Source: Vagococcus allomyrinae (lineage in GTDB: Bacteria; Bacillota; Bacilli; Lactobacillales; Vagococcaceae). From it: a DNA stretch of 64,000 bases. Positions within the stretch are counted from its first letter, which is position 1; every line of letters begins with the position of its first letter. The notes below the pieces were generated by a model, which worked only from the letters and a program-made list of their open reading frames with translations, was not told the origin of the DNA and did not search any database. The stretch is taken from positions 59,481-123,480 of the forward strand of contig NZ_JAEEGA010000020.1 in NCBI RefSeq assembly GCF_017829975.1. Reading direction: 5' to 3'. Made by a program: the position numbers and the translations under genes. This document shows, one piece after another, positions 32,602 to 41,963 of this stretch.

Positions 32602-33421
32602 CTTTTCCCTCCATTTTCTCGACAGCAGACCGTTTGCCTGGTATTGCTGCCAATAGTTTTTTCGTATAGGCATGTTTGGGACGGTGATAAACCTCCTCCG
32701 CCTCGTCAAACTCCACCACTTCTCCTTGATACATCACCGCAATCCGATCACAGAAGTAACGGACCACATTTAAATCATGGGAAATAAACAAATAGGTCAA
32801 CTGAAATTCTTCCTGCAACTCAATTAATAAATTGATCACCTGAGCTTGAATCGACACATCTAGTGCCGAAACCGGCTCATCGCAGATAATCAACTTCGGG
32901 TTAAGCATCAAAGCTCGAGCAATGTTAATCCGTTGACACTGGCCACCTGAAAACTCATGGGGATAACGCGAACTGTACTCTGGCTGTAAGCCCACTTGCT
33001 TCAACATGGCCAGAGCTTTCGCTTTGCGCTCTTCTGCAGTGCCAATTTTATGAATAGTCAAAGGTTCAGTCAAAATTTGCAAAATCTTTTTGCGAGGATC
33101 AATTGAAGCAAAAGGATCTTGAAAAACCATTTGAATCTCTTGACGCAAGCTCTGTCGTTCAGAAAACTTTAAGTGGCTGATTTCCTTGCCTTGATAGTAA
33201 ATCTCACCAGACGTCGGTTGAATCAATCGGGTGATCGTTCGAGCAAAGGTTGATTTGCCACAGCCAGACTCACCAACTATTCCCAGTGTTTCCCCTCGAC
33301 GAATTTGTAAAGAGACCCCATTCACGGCTTGGATGCTCTCTCCTTGATTAAACAGACTTTTTTTAGATAAAACAAAACGTTTCTTTACAGCAACTGTCTC
33401 CAGCAAGATCTCCTCACTCAT
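32594..33421 (-). CDS. Oligopeptide ABC transporter ATPase (OppF/DppF-like)
   Basis: 275 residues with Walker [10 protein letters not shown], signature [15 protein letters not shown], Walker [13 protein letters not shown] and the switch His in FISHDLNVV. It pairs with the OppD-like subunit to power import. The start at 33421 follows GAGGTGATGGCC and gives an 8-nt overlap with the preceding gene, as at the other junctions of the operon. Confidence 0.93.
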   Translation of the reverse strand: MSEEILLETVAVKKRFVLSKKSLFNQGESIQAVNGVSLQIRRGETLGIVGESGCGKSTFARTITRLIQPTSGEIYYQGKEISHLKFSERQSLRQEIQMVFQDPFASIDPRKKILQILTEPLTIHKIGTAEERKAKALAMLKQVGLQPEYSSRYPHEFSGGQCQRINIARALMLNPKLIICDEPVSALDVSIQAQVINLLIELQEEFQLTYLFISHDLNVVRYFCDRIAVMYQGEVVEFDEAEEVYHRPKHAYTKKLLAAIPGKRSAVEKMEGKDG

Positions 33422-34433
33422 GGCCATCACCTCTTGTCAGTTCCTCTTTCATCACAAAATGCTGGTAACAAGTGCAGCGAACAAAATGGCCCGCTTCCAC
33501 TTCATGTAGTGTCGGATTTTTTTCATGAGCACTCTCGGGGATCCAGGGAATCCGATCAGCAAAACGACACCGCCCCTGAGGAATGTCCTTCAAATGGGGA
33601 ACTTTTCCACGAATATAGGGTAATTTACCGCTGGCCTTATTGGACTTGGGAATTGATTTAATCAACAAGCGGGTATAAGGATGAAGTGGATTAGCAAAGA
33701 TCTTTTGCGTGTCACCACTTTCAACAATTTGCCCAGCATACATGATCACAATCCGATTGGCAATATCCGCGACCACCTCTAAGTCGTGAGAAATGAAAAT
33801 AATGCTGGTATTAATTTTCTCTTTCAATTCTTGTAACAAAGCCAAAATTTGTGCCTGAACCGTTACATCCAGAGCCGTCGTCGGTTCGTCAGCAATAATC
33901 AGCGCGGGGTTGGACGCAACAGCCATCGCGATCATGACACGCTGCCGCATGCCTCCTGAAAACTCGTGAGGGTACTTCCTCAACCGCTTTTCCGGTTCCT
34001 TAATCCCCACCAAAGTCAATAATTTAATGGCCTCTTCTCTAGCCGCTTTTCGGTTAACATTTTGATGCAGACGAATCACCTCGACTAGTTGATTTCCAAT
34101 CGTATAGACTGGATTCAAACTCGTCATGGGATCTTGAAAAATCATCGACATTTGATTGCCACGAATTTTACGCATCGCCCTTTCATTTAAGCTGACAATC
34201 TCCTGACCATTAAAATGAATCTCCCCTTCAATAATCCGCGCATTTGGCGGTAACAATTTCATCAAAGCTGTCACCGAGATACTTTTACCTGAACCAGATT
34301 CCCCAACAATTCCCAGTACTTCCCCTTTATCTAAAGTAAAAGACAGTTGATCAATCGCTCGGACTCGTTCTTTCTCAATACTAAACTCAATCGATAACTC
34401 CTTGACTTCCAATAATCGTTGACCTTTCATCAT
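33414..34433 (-). CDS. Oligopeptide ABC transporter ATPase (OppD/DppD-like)
   Basis: 339 residues with Walker A GESGSGKS, signature FSGGMRQRVMIAMAV and Walker B LIIADEPTTALD. The C-terminal oligopeptide-transporter extension carries CRFADRIPW and a closing Cys pair (VRCTCYQH); in some DppD proteins such cysteines hold an Fe-S cluster. Two adjacent ATG codons (34433 and 34430) both suit the GGAGAGG site. Confidence 0.93.
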   Translation of the reverse strand: MMKGQRLLEVKELSIEFSIEKERVRAIDQLSFTLDKGEVLGIVGESGSGKSISVTALMKLLPPNARIIEGEIHFNGQEIVSLNERAMRKIRGNQMSMIFQDPMTSLNPVYTIGNQLVEVIRLHQNVNRKAAREEAIKLLTLVGIKEPEKRLRKYPHEFSGGMRQRVMIAMAVASNPALIIADEPTTALDVTVQAQILALLQELKEKINTSIIFISHDLEVVADIANRIVIMYAGQIVESGDTQKIFANPLHPYTRLLIKSIPKSNKASGKLPYIRGKVPHLKDIPQGRCRFADRIPWIPESAHEKNPTLHEVEAGHFVRCTCYQHFVMKEELTRGDGHE

Positions 34434-34445
34434 AACCTCTCCTCA

Positions 34446-35303
34446 TTATTTTGACCTGTTATTTCGGGGATCTAGGGCATCACGCAAACCATCGCCAAAC
34501 AAATTTAACCCCAACACCGATAAGAGAATGCCCAAACCAGAAATAATCGCAATGTGAGGGGAAACAATCAAAAAGTCTTTCCCTTCTTTCAACATATTGC
34601 CCCATGACGCTTGGGGTGGCTGGATGCCTAAGCCAAGAAAGCTTAAGGCAGCCTCCGAAATAATCGCCCCCGCAACATTCATCGTGGCATAGACAATAAT
34701 TGGCGTTAAACAATTTGGTAAAATATGCAAAAATAGAATCCGACTGTGAGTAGCCCCTAAAGACTCCGTCACTTCCACATAATCCTCCTCCTTGACACTT
34801 AAGACTTGCCCGCGAATCATCCGGGCAAACCCTGGAATATTTCCCACAGCAATGGCGACAATCACATTCATCAAACCAGAACCAAGAACGGTCATCAACG
34901 TGATCGCCAACAAAATAAAAGGAAAAGCAAACAGGGCATCCATCACACGCATAATCGCTGAATCAATCAGCCCCCCAAAATAGCCAGCCACTAGACCTAA
35001 AACAATGCCAATCGTTCCCCCAATCGCCACAGCACCAACTCCAACAATTAAGGAAATTCGGGCACCAAATAACATTCGCGCCAGCAAATCACGACCATAA
35101 TTATCCGTTCCCAGTAGGTGCCCTCCTTTACCAGGTCCTAAGAAAGCTTGAGTCGTATCGATTTTATTAGGATCAAATTGGGCAATAACCGGTGCTAAGA
35201 TGGCCAAACAGACAAACAGAACCACCACGATCATACCTAACAACGCCAAACGATTTTGAGAGACTTTTTTGATAAACTCTAGAAACCGATTTTTTTCAGA
35301 CAT
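34446..35303 (-). CDS. Oligopeptide ABC transporter permease (OppC/DppC-like)
   Basis: 285 residues, about six membrane helices and the coupling EAA loop (VTESLGATHSRILFLHILPN, about 190). The N-terminal domain before the first helix and the FLGPGKGGHLLGTDNYGRD stretch are typical of DppC. The start at 35303 follows GGGGGAAATG and overlaps the preceding gene by 8 nt. Confidence 0.92.
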   Translation of the reverse strand: MSEKNRFLEFIKKVSQNRLALLGMIVVVLFVCLAILAPVIAQFDPNKIDTTQAFLGPGKGGHLLGTDNYGRDLLARMLFGARISLIVGVGAVAIGGTIGIVLGLVAGYFGGLIDSAIMRVMDALFAFPFILLAITLMTVLGSGLMNVIVAIAVGNIPGFARMIRGQVLSVKEEDYVEVTESLGATHSRILFLHILPNCLTPIIVYATMNVAGAIISEAALSFLGLGIQPPQASWGNMLKEGKDFLIVSPHIAIISGLGILLSVLGLNLFGDGLRDALDPRNNRSK

Positions 35304-36258
35304 CATTTCCCCCATTCTCCAAACTGACCCTTGGATTGACCACTTTATACAATAGGTCCACTAGTAAATTAATAAGGACGTACAGCAATGCTAAAAATAA
35401 GACTGTCCCTTGGACAACGATAAAATCTCGACGGTTGATCGCATCGACGATCAATCGCCCCATTCCAGGCCAGCTGTAGATTGTCTCCGTCAAGACCGCT
35501 CCGCTTAACATCGAAGACAATTGCATTCCCAGAACCGTCAAAATCGGCGTGCCCGCATTTTTAAACCCGTGCTTAACCACGATCCCAAAGGAGCTGACGC
35601 CTTTGGCCTTAGCCGTTTTTATGTAATTTTGATTCAAGACATCCAACATACTGGAACGAGTAATCCGCGAAAAATTTGCCATTGGAATCGTCGCTAAAGT
35701 CAATCCTGGCAAAATCAAGTGAGAAAAATAACTGCTAAAACCGTTTCGCAGATCTCCCATCCCTGTTGCTGGCAGCCAGCCCAACGTCACACTAAAAAGC
35801 AACACTAACATTAAGCCTAACCAAAAAACCGGAATCGAGACCCCGACCAAAGAAATGACGGTAAAAAAATAATCCACTGCAGTATCCCGTTTAACAGCCG
35901 AAATAAGCCCTGAACTAACCCCTAAAAATAGCGACACAACCAATGCAAAGGCCGCTAGTATTAACGTGTTTGGCAGACGCTCTAAAATTAAATCGATCAC
36001 CGGTTTACGATAAGCGAAAGAAGTGCCTAAATCCAGCCGCAATAAGCCCCTTAAATAGTCAAGAAACTGCGTTAATAAAGGCTGATCTAATCCTAAAGAA
36101 CGTCTTAATTTAGCCACTTCCTCAACACTGGCTTGAGGCCCTAACATCGTGCTAGCAGGATCACCTGGAATTAAACGAGTAATAATAAACACGATCACCA
36201 TAACTAGAAACAATGTGGGAATCAGGTCAAGTAAACGTCTTAACATGTATTTAAGCAA
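35296..36258 (-). CDS. Oligopeptide ABC transporter permease (OppB/DppB-like)
   Basis: 320 residues with a start MLKYMLRRLLDLIPTLFL typical of DppB, six membrane helices and the EAA loop (TAKAKGVSSFGIVVKHGFKN, about 205-225). The start is a TTG at 36258, seven bases after AGGAGG. The first in-frame ATG lies too far from the site. A ~210-nt gap separates it from the binding-protein gene; that gap holds an imperfect hairpin (near 36380-36425) but no clear terminator. Confidence 0.92.
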   Translation of the reverse strand: MLKYMLRRLLDLIPTLFLVMVIVFIITRLIPGDPASTMLGPQASVEEVAKLRRSLGLDQPLLTQFLDYLRGLLRLDLGTSFAYRKPVIDLILERLPNTLILAAFALVVSLFLGVSSGLISAVKRDTAVDYFFTVISLVGVSIPVFWLGLMLVLLFSVTLGWLPATGMGDLRNGFSSYFSHLILPGLTLATIPMANFSRITRSSMLDVLNQNYIKTAKAKGVSSFGIVVKHGFKNAGTPILTVLGMQLSSMLSGAVLTETIYSWPGMGRLIVDAINRRDFIVVQGTVLFLALLYVLINLLVDLLYKVVNPRVSLENGGNDV

Positions 36259-36468
36259 TATACTTCCTCCTTAGTTGAAACATTTCCTAAACTTGTTCTG
36301 CTATAAAGTCAGGTCATGAGCTCCTTCATCCTAGACTCCTGAGCCAACTCTTGCCCCTTCTATAGCAGGCTGTGATAAAACGCCTAGCCTTGATCTGACT
36401 ATCTCAGTATCAAAACTAGACGTTTCACCTGACAGACTTAAAAGCAACTCACTCTACTCATTATTGCT

Positions 36469-38061
36469 TTAACGATCCAACCAGACATTAGTTTCATCAT
36501 CAACAATAATGATGGAACCATCCGCCCGAACTTTGTAACCGTTAACATCTTGACTTAAACCGACGATAATATCTTGATCATACAAATCAACATGGGGAAC
36601 ATCCTCCTTGATTAACTCAAGAGCCTCTTCATAAATCGCCGCTCGTTCTTGCTCATCGGCCGTCTCAGAATTTCCTCGATCAAGAAGCTCATCAACTTGC
36701 TCATTCTTATACTGACCACCATTTCCTAATGAGCCGATTTGAGCGGAGTGCAGCATTTGATATAGGAAGAAATCAGGATCTGGGTACCAGCTCCAACCCA
36801 TAATATAAAGCGGGGCTTTACCATTTGCCACGATATCACTAAAGGTTCCCCATTCAACAGATTTAATCTCAACATCAATCTTCAACGCTTTCATTTGAGC
36901 CTGAAAAATCGTCGCCACTGGCACACGGGCTTCCGATGTATACAACTCAATTTTAAACCCCTCTTTATGGCCCGCTTCTGCTAAAAGACCCTTAGCTGCC
37001 TCAATATCGGTGGCAAACTCGGCTTTCATTTGGGCCTCAACTTTTTGACTATACCCCCAAGAAGCTTTCGGCAACGGTAAGTAGGCAGACGATGCCTCGC
37101 CGTACTGATAAATCCCCTTGACCAACTCATCTTTGTCAACCGCCAAAGCCATCGCTTTTCTGACTTTCACGTCGGCAGTAGGTCCTTCAACCGTATTGAA
37201 GGATAAATAACCAATTGAGAGTCCTTGAGTCTTTTCCAATGAAAGTGACTCATTCTTTTCTATTAGAGGAATATTTTGACCCGAAATAGACGTAGCCACA
37301 TCAATATCCCCTGCTTGTAGCGAATTGCCCATCATATTGGAGTCAATGATAAAGCTAAAGCGAACCGTATCTAACTTAGGTCTATCTCCCCAATAAGTCT
37401 CGTTGCGCTCCGTCAACACATAGTCATCTGTCGACCATTCCACAAATGAAAAAGGACCGGTCCCCACTGGATGACGGGCAAAATCATCGCCCCACCCCTC
37501 AGCCTCTTCCTGAGGAACAATCACATTTCCCATATCGGTTAACATGGCCAGAAAACCCGCATAAGGCGTTTCCAACTCCACCGTTAACGCCGTATCGCTC
37601 TTCACCTCAACATTTTTAACATAACGCAAACGATTTAAAGCAGAGGTTTCCAATGATCGCTCCAAAGAGTATTTCACATCTTCTGCCACCATCTTTCTAC
37701 CATCCTGATACTTCCCTTTTTGAAAGTAAACATCATCTCTCAAGACAAATGTATAAGTTTTCAAATCATCTGAAATTTCCCAACTGGTTGCCAATGATGG
37801 CTTAAATTCTTTAATGTCTGAATCGTAAACAAGCAGCGTATTATAAATGCTCCGCATGACATTCGATTCATACTGTGCGGTGTACGTCGTCGGATCTAGC
37901 GAGGCAATATTGGCGGATAACGCCACTTTTAGTTCACCACCTGTCCCTGACTTTTCTTTGTTTGACTTCCCTCCATTTTCCGCCACTTTCTCTGTGGCAC
38001 ATCCTGCTAAAAAAAGAAATAGCCCTAACAATCCAATAACTTTCCATACATTTCTCTTCAT
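36469..38061 (-). CDS. Peptide-binding lipoprotein of the opp operon
   Basis: 530 residues, SBP family 5. The lipobox is LFLAGC (Cys about 21), followed by a Gly/Ser/Lys-rich linker and the two-lobed binding fold (NETYWGDRPKLDTV about 230; WYPDPDFFLYQMLHS about 430). It should deliver short peptides or related amides to the permease pair. The start at 38061 follows AGGAGGAGTGTT. First gene of the operon, with a promoter and cre site just upstream. Confidence 0.92.
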   Translation of the reverse strand: MKRNVWKVIGLLGLFLFLAGCATEKVAENGGKSNKEKSGTGGELKVALSANIASLDPTTYTAQYESNVMRSIYNTLLVYDSDIKEFKPSLATSWEISDDLKTYTFVLRDDVYFQKGKYQDGRKMVAEDVKYSLERSLETSALNRLRYVKNVEVKSDTALTVELETPYAGFLAMLTDMGNVIVPQEEAEGWGDDFARHPVGTGPFSFVEWSTDDYVLTERNETYWGDRPKLDTVRFSFIIDSNMMGNSLQAGDIDVATSISGQNIPLIEKNESLSLEKTQGLSIGYLSFNTVEGPTADVKVRKAMALAVDKDELVKGIYQYGEASSAYLPLPKASWGYSQKVEAQMKAEFATDIEAAKGLLAEAGHKEGFKIELYTSEARVPVATIFQAQMKALKIDVEIKSVEWGTFSDIVANGKAPLYIMGWSWYPDPDFFLYQMLHSAQIGSLGNGGQYKNEQVDELLDRGNSETADEQERAAIYEEALELIKEDVPHVDLYDQDIIVGLSQDVNGYKVRADGSIIIVDDETNVWLDR

Positions 38062-38120
38062 AACACTCCTCCTTTTCATTTATTGAAATGTTTTTTCATA
38101 TAAAGAATTATATAATGAGA

Positions 38121-38149
38121 ATTTTATCAGAGAAGCTACCTTTTTGCAA
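38121..38149 (-). promoter_or_regulatory. Promoter of the opp operon
   Basis: TTGCAA (38144-38149), a 17-base spacer and TAAAAT (38121-38126) on the minus strand, about 60 nt before the start codon. Confidence 0.75.
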
Positions 38150-38158
38150 CCGTTTTCT
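38145..38158. promoter_or_regulatory. cre site over the opp promoter -35
   Basis: TGCAACCGTTTTCT fits WTGNAANCGNWNNCW at every fixed position and overlaps the -35, a place where CcpA would repress. Confidence 0.6.
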
Positions 38159-38383
38159 AATAAAAAAACGTAACTGAAGGATTCTAAAGATTATTGAGAC
38201 ATCTCCCCCATACAAGACGTTCCCCAATATTCTTCCTCCCAAGCATGACAACCTTAATCGACTCACAATTAGTGACTCAGCGTAAGGAGGAAAATGACTT
38301 TCAAAGATAAGCTTAGCTTTTCTCTTGCGCCTTTATTTTTATCAAAAAAGGAGCTATAATAATCTGAGAAAGTAGGGATTTTA

Positions 38384-38587
38384 ATGACTAAACACCCAAA
38401 ATCAACCAAACAATGTGATATCAACCAATTAAAAGAACTCATAGCTCAATATAGCCAGGAAGATCTCATTGACACCTTTGCTAAACTAGCCACAGAAAGT
38501 CCTAAACCCAGTGATCAAGCATTTTATTTAGTCCTACATGATTTCTTAATTCAGCAGCAGGCCAAAGACTCTCCAACTAACCCTTGA
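38384..38587 (+). CDS. Small hypothetical protein
   Basis: 67 residues, largely helical in outlook (INQLKELIAQYSQEDLIDTFAKLA), no signal or membrane segment. A TATAAT lies about 30 nt upstream (38355-38360), but the ribosome site (TAGGGATTTTA) is weak. A terminator hairpin follows within 130 nt. No family recognised; it may be a real small gene. Confidence 0.5.
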   Translation: MTKHPKSTKQCDINQLKELIAQYSQEDLIDTFAKLATESPKPSDQAFYLVLHDFLIQQQAKDSPTNP

Positions 38588-38674
38588 TAAAAAATCCAGT
38601 GTAAGCTGAGCCATTCTATTGATCCAACGAGTAGATTAACTGAGATTAACATCAGGTACGTTCTATATCAAAAT

Positions 38675-38718
38675 AAAAACAGCTAGGACTTGTATAGGTA
38701 CCTAGCTGTTTCTATTTT
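38675..38718 (+). terminator. Terminator downstream of the small gene
   Basis: Stem AACAGCTAGG (38679-38688) with its complement at 38701-38710, then a T-rich run. The region 38719-38849 shows nothing. Confidence 0.7.
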
Positions 38719-38849
38719 GCAGTAGTTCTCCCCTTAAATGTTATTGACAAATTCAACTTTTGCACCATGACTCATGAAGGGATTGCATGGAAACCATAAA
38801 TTGATACGTCATTTTTACATAACGATATTTCCGATAACTCACAACCTAC

Positions 38850-38886
38850 AAAAAAACAACTTCACGACCATCGGTGAAGTTGTTTA
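38850..38886 (-). terminator. Terminator of the pectin operon, minus arm
   Basis: A 12-bp stem AAACAACTTCAC with its complement at 38874-38885, with a U-run on the minus strand, about 70 nt past the GH43 stop. Confidence 0.85.
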
Positions 38887-38956
38887 AAACCACTTTGTTT
38901 GACAAAATTTTGGTCATCCACATTAATTGATAAACTACCAAAAATTGTGTTCTCTT

Positions 38957-40528
38957 TTACTTTCTATTATCCCATCCGCAGTACTCAAAATACTTAAAAT
39001 CAGCATACGAACCAGCTTTTTTATCCATGTCATGGACACCAATTCCGACGAAGTTGCCTGTAAAGCCGCCTGCTAAAAAGAGCAAGTCTTGTGGTTCGGC
39101 TATCTCCTGCCAGTGATTTTTTTCTGACTCTCGGTAGAAAAATTTCCCTACGGGGCCGTCCACTTCTACTTTAAAAGAGACCTCTTGCTCCCCTACAGGA
39201 ATTTTTATCGCCGATAATGTCGGCATATTGTCCTGACAGCGAATTAACCGAATGACTTTGCCAGCAGTTTCATCAAAGGTCAAATAAGCATAGAGATAGT
39301 TGCCATCATTTAAATACAACATCAAACCAGCCATTTGATTATAAGTCCTAGGCTGATAATCCAAAGTCGTCGTGGCTGAAAATTTGAAATCTTTTTGCCG
39401 AATCGCCAGTAAGTGGTGTTCAAATAATGACTGAATCGATTCGCCAGCTGTCAGCCGTAAATAGCCTGGACGCTTGGCTGTATTGCACCAACTGTCATCC
39501 GCTAATAGCCGCAGTGTATTCCATTCCTTGGCTAATTTACCGTTAAATTCATCCCTAAAATTAGTATCAATCAGTTGCAGCACAGGCTTAGAAGTCTTGA
39601 TTGTCGTTTGTTGTTCTGGGCCATTGCCACCACTAACCAGTCGCAACCACCCCTCGTCTGTCCAGTAAACTTCTTGAATAGCCGTTTCACGCCCTAAAAT
39701 AGCGGCTTTCCCTAAAAGGGGACGCGTGCATAAATAGACCAGATACCAATCGCCTAATTCCGTTTGCACGAGACTACCATGCCCCGAACATTGTAAAGCA
39801 GCATCTGGTTTATCACTAGCAGTTAACATCGGATAGTTTGGATCCAGTTCATAGGGACCGAGAATCGCTTGCGAGCGGCAGACCGTTACGGCATGACCTT
39901 TTCCCGTGCCGCCTTCGGCTGTTAGTAAATAGTAATAGCCATTGTGCCGATATAAATGAGGCGCCTCTGTTTTAGCTAATGTTGTCCCCGCAAAGATTTT
40001 AGAGACTTTCCCAATTAACGATTGTGTCTTTTGATCGTACTCTTGAATCACAATTCCAGCAGATTTATTAGGCGTTGCCAGTCGATAATCCCAAATCTCG
40101 TTTAACAACCAAGTTTTTCCATCCTCATCATGGAAAAATGAGGGATCAAAGCCACTGCTATTGAGATAGACAGGCGCTGACCACGGCCCCTCAATGGTTG
40201 GCGCTGTTATCAGATAATTGTGAGCATCTTTAAAGGGACGCTTCGTACTTTTTACATCGGTATAAACCAAATAAAACTGGTCATCATGATAACTTAATTG
40301 CGGTGCCCAAATACTTCCATTTAAGGGGTTGCCGCGTAAATCAATTTGAGTTGTTAATAAATCACTTTGATGTTGCCAGTTGACCAGATCTTGTGAGGTA
40401 TAAAGTCGTATTCCTGGCAGCCACTCAAATGAAGACACAACAATGTAATAAGTGCTGCCGACTTTTAATATATTAGGATCTGGATTAAACCCTCTTAATA
40501 TTGGATTATTGATAATAGCTTTTGTCAT
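38957..40528 (-). CDS. Glycoside hydrolase family 43 (beta-xylosidase / arabinosidase-like)
   Basis: 523 residues: a five-blade propeller (about 1-320) and a C-terminal beta-sandwich (about 330-515) as in XynB-type GH43 enzymes. The three acids are visible: Asp17 in FNPDPN, Asp in GFDPSFFHD (about 128) and Glu in KTEAPHLY (about 187). It would remove xylose or arabinose from side chains of pectin or xylan. There is no signal peptide, so it acts in the cytoplasm on imported oligomers. Its ATG overlaps the DUF4064 gene stop by 4 nt. Last gene of the minus arm. Confidence 0.92.
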   Translation of the reverse strand: MTKAIINNPILRGFNPDPNILKVGSTYYIVVSSFEWLPGIRLYTSQDLVNWQHQSDLLTTQIDLRGNPLNGSIWAPQLSYHDDQFYLVYTDVKSTKRPFKDAHNYLITAPTIEGPWSAPVYLNSSGFDPSFFHDEDGKTWLLNEIWDYRLATPNKSAGIVIQEYDQKTQSLIGKVSKIFAGTTLAKTEAPHLYRHNGYYYLLTAEGGTGKGHAVTVCRSQAILGPYELDPNYPMLTASDKPDAALQCSGHGSLVQTELGDWYLVYLCTRPLLGKAAILGRETAIQEVYWTDEGWLRLVSGGNGPEQQTTIKTSKPVLQLIDTNFRDEFNGKLAKEWNTLRLLADDSWCNTAKRPGYLRLTAGESIQSLFEHHLLAIRQKDFKFSATTTLDYQPRTYNQMAGLMLYLNDGNYLYAYLTFDETAGKVIRLIRCQDNMPTLSAIKIPVGEQEVSFKVEVDGPVGKFFYRESEKNHWQEIAEPQDLLFLAGGFTGNFVGIGVHDMDKKAGSYADFKYFEYCGWDNRK

Positions 40529-40989
40529 AATTGACTATTTCCCTTCTCTCTAACTCTACTAATAGGCCTTTTTAATACTTTGGGATGTCCGCCATCTTTT
40601 CTTAGAACAGACAACGCCGCTAACATAAAACAAACGAACGCAAGTGGATAAGCTAATAGTTGTGAGCCGACCAATAAGATAAAACCTGTCAATGTATAAG
40701 CGATGGCGGCCATTTTAGGTCGGCGATTATGGCCAATTAAATAACTACTGATGACTAAGCCTAATAAGGTTAAAATCAGCGTCATTCCCAACCAAACGCT
40801 TAAGGTTTTTAGCTCGGTATAAGCTTGGACTGGCCCTTTAGCCGAAACTGCTTCACCTAATGTTAAATATAGCGTTTTTTCAAATTGATTTTGATTGAGT
40901 TGACTCATCGTTAACGCATAGCCACCTAAAAAAACCAGGCTAAAAATTCCTATTAACAGGCTCATCACTACTTCTAATTTTCTTGTCAT
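40525..40989 (-). CDS. Small membrane protein, DUF4064-like
   Basis: 154 residues. It starts MTRKLEVVMSLLIGIFSLV, as in DUF4064 proteins, with about four membrane helices, an outside loop after helix 1 and a basic tail. Function unknown. A longer open frame exists, but the site AGAGGGATGAA fixes the start at 40989, directly after the pectin methylesterase stop. Its place inside a sugar operon is unusual and may reflect a link to transport. Confidence 0.75.
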   Translation of the reverse strand: MTRKLEVVMSLLIGIFSLVFLGGYALTMSQLNQNQFEKTLYLTLGEAVSAKGPVQAYTELKTLSVWLGMTLILTLLGLVISSYLIGHNRRPKMAAIAYTLTGFILLVGSQLLAYPLAFVCFMLAALSVLRKDGGHPKVLKRPISRVREKGNSQL

Positions 40990-40990
40990 T

Positions 40991-41959
40991 TCATCCCTCT
41001 TCTCTTGCTTGCCACCTTTTCCAAAATAGCTTATTTCTAAATATCTGTTCCTTCTTAAAATTAACCCTCTTTTTAACTTGCCCGCTCCAAGGAACACGGT
41101 TTGTCGCTAGATAACCCTTCTGAATAGTGCCATACTCTGTATATTGAACACTTTGTTGATTACTTGTCTCGCCCCAATCATCCCAACCTTTCTCAGCAAT
41201 ATGATCCCCTAACTGGCAATTTGTTAACATCGTTTTAGCATAAGGTCGCCATGGTCGACCTAGATAAACCTCTGCCACACCAGTTTGCGCTGTGAAAAAG
41301 CACGTATCAAAGATCAAACCAAAAGCTGTTTCTTTTGGTGTTGAGGCCGCTGTCAAATAGCTCGCTGTCGGCTTTATGCGCGTTAAACTTTTTATTTCAC
41401 ACGCTTCAAAATAAGCTGTGGCACCACCAAAAATAACGTCAACCGTTCCTTCAATATAACAGTTTAGATAATACTGATCATAGTTTTCAAACGATTTGCC
41501 AATAGAGGGGCCTTCAAATGGGCGACCATTTTTCTGCCAATCAGGTAACGGTCCGGTACAAAGAGTATCCTGATGGGCCTTAAATCGGCAATTTTTAAAG
41601 ACCGCTTCATGACAATCAGCATAAAGGGCTATAGCTTGACCGACCACTTCTCCTGGTCCCGCCTCATTGACAATGGTCAGATTTTCTAGCCAGACATTCC
41701 GACCACCCAAGTAACAGGTGGCCGTCCAAAAAGTGCCACGTTTTTGACCATTCAACCATTCTTCTGCAAAATGTGACATGCGAATCTCCACTTGCCCCAA
41801 CCCAATCAGCCGTAAATCAGAACGGTAAATGGTCACCGTCTCTTCATAAACACCTGCCAATATGTAAAGGGTCGTTTCTGCCAACTCCTTTTCTAAGTAG
41901 TCAATGGCACTTTGAATGGTTTGAAAGTGACATCCACTAGTCTGTCCGACAACAATCAT
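40991..41959 (-). CDS. Pectin methylesterase (CE8), cytoplasmic
   Basis: 322 residues, right-handed beta-helix. Active-site motifs of carbohydrate esterase 8 are present: GQAIALY (about 107), KAHQDTL (about 126; acid/base Asp), GTVDVIFG (about 173; nucleophile Asp) and YLGRPWRPYAKT (about 235; Arg). It removes methanol from galacturonate methyl esters. It has no signal peptide, unlike secreted PMEs, so the substrate should be short imported pectin. ATGAGGTAAGGCA precedes the ATG, 4 nt after the esterase gene. Confidence 0.93.
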   Translation of the reverse strand: MIVVGQTSGCHFQTIQSAIDYLEKELAETTLYILAGVYEETVTIYRSDLRLIGLGQVEIRMSHFAEEWLNGQKRGTFWTATCYLGGRNVWLENLTIVNEAGPGEVVGQAIALYADCHEAVFKNCRFKAHQDTLCTGPLPDWQKNGRPFEGPSIGKSFENYDQYYLNCYIEGTVDVIFGGATAYFEACEIKSLTRIKPTASYLTAASTPKETAFGLIFDTCFFTAQTGVAEVYLGRPWRPYAKTMLTNCQLGDHIAEKGWDDWGETSNQQSVQYTEYGTIQKGYLATNRVPWSGQVKKRVNFKKEQIFRNKLFWKRWQAREEG

Positions 41960-41963
41960 TGCC

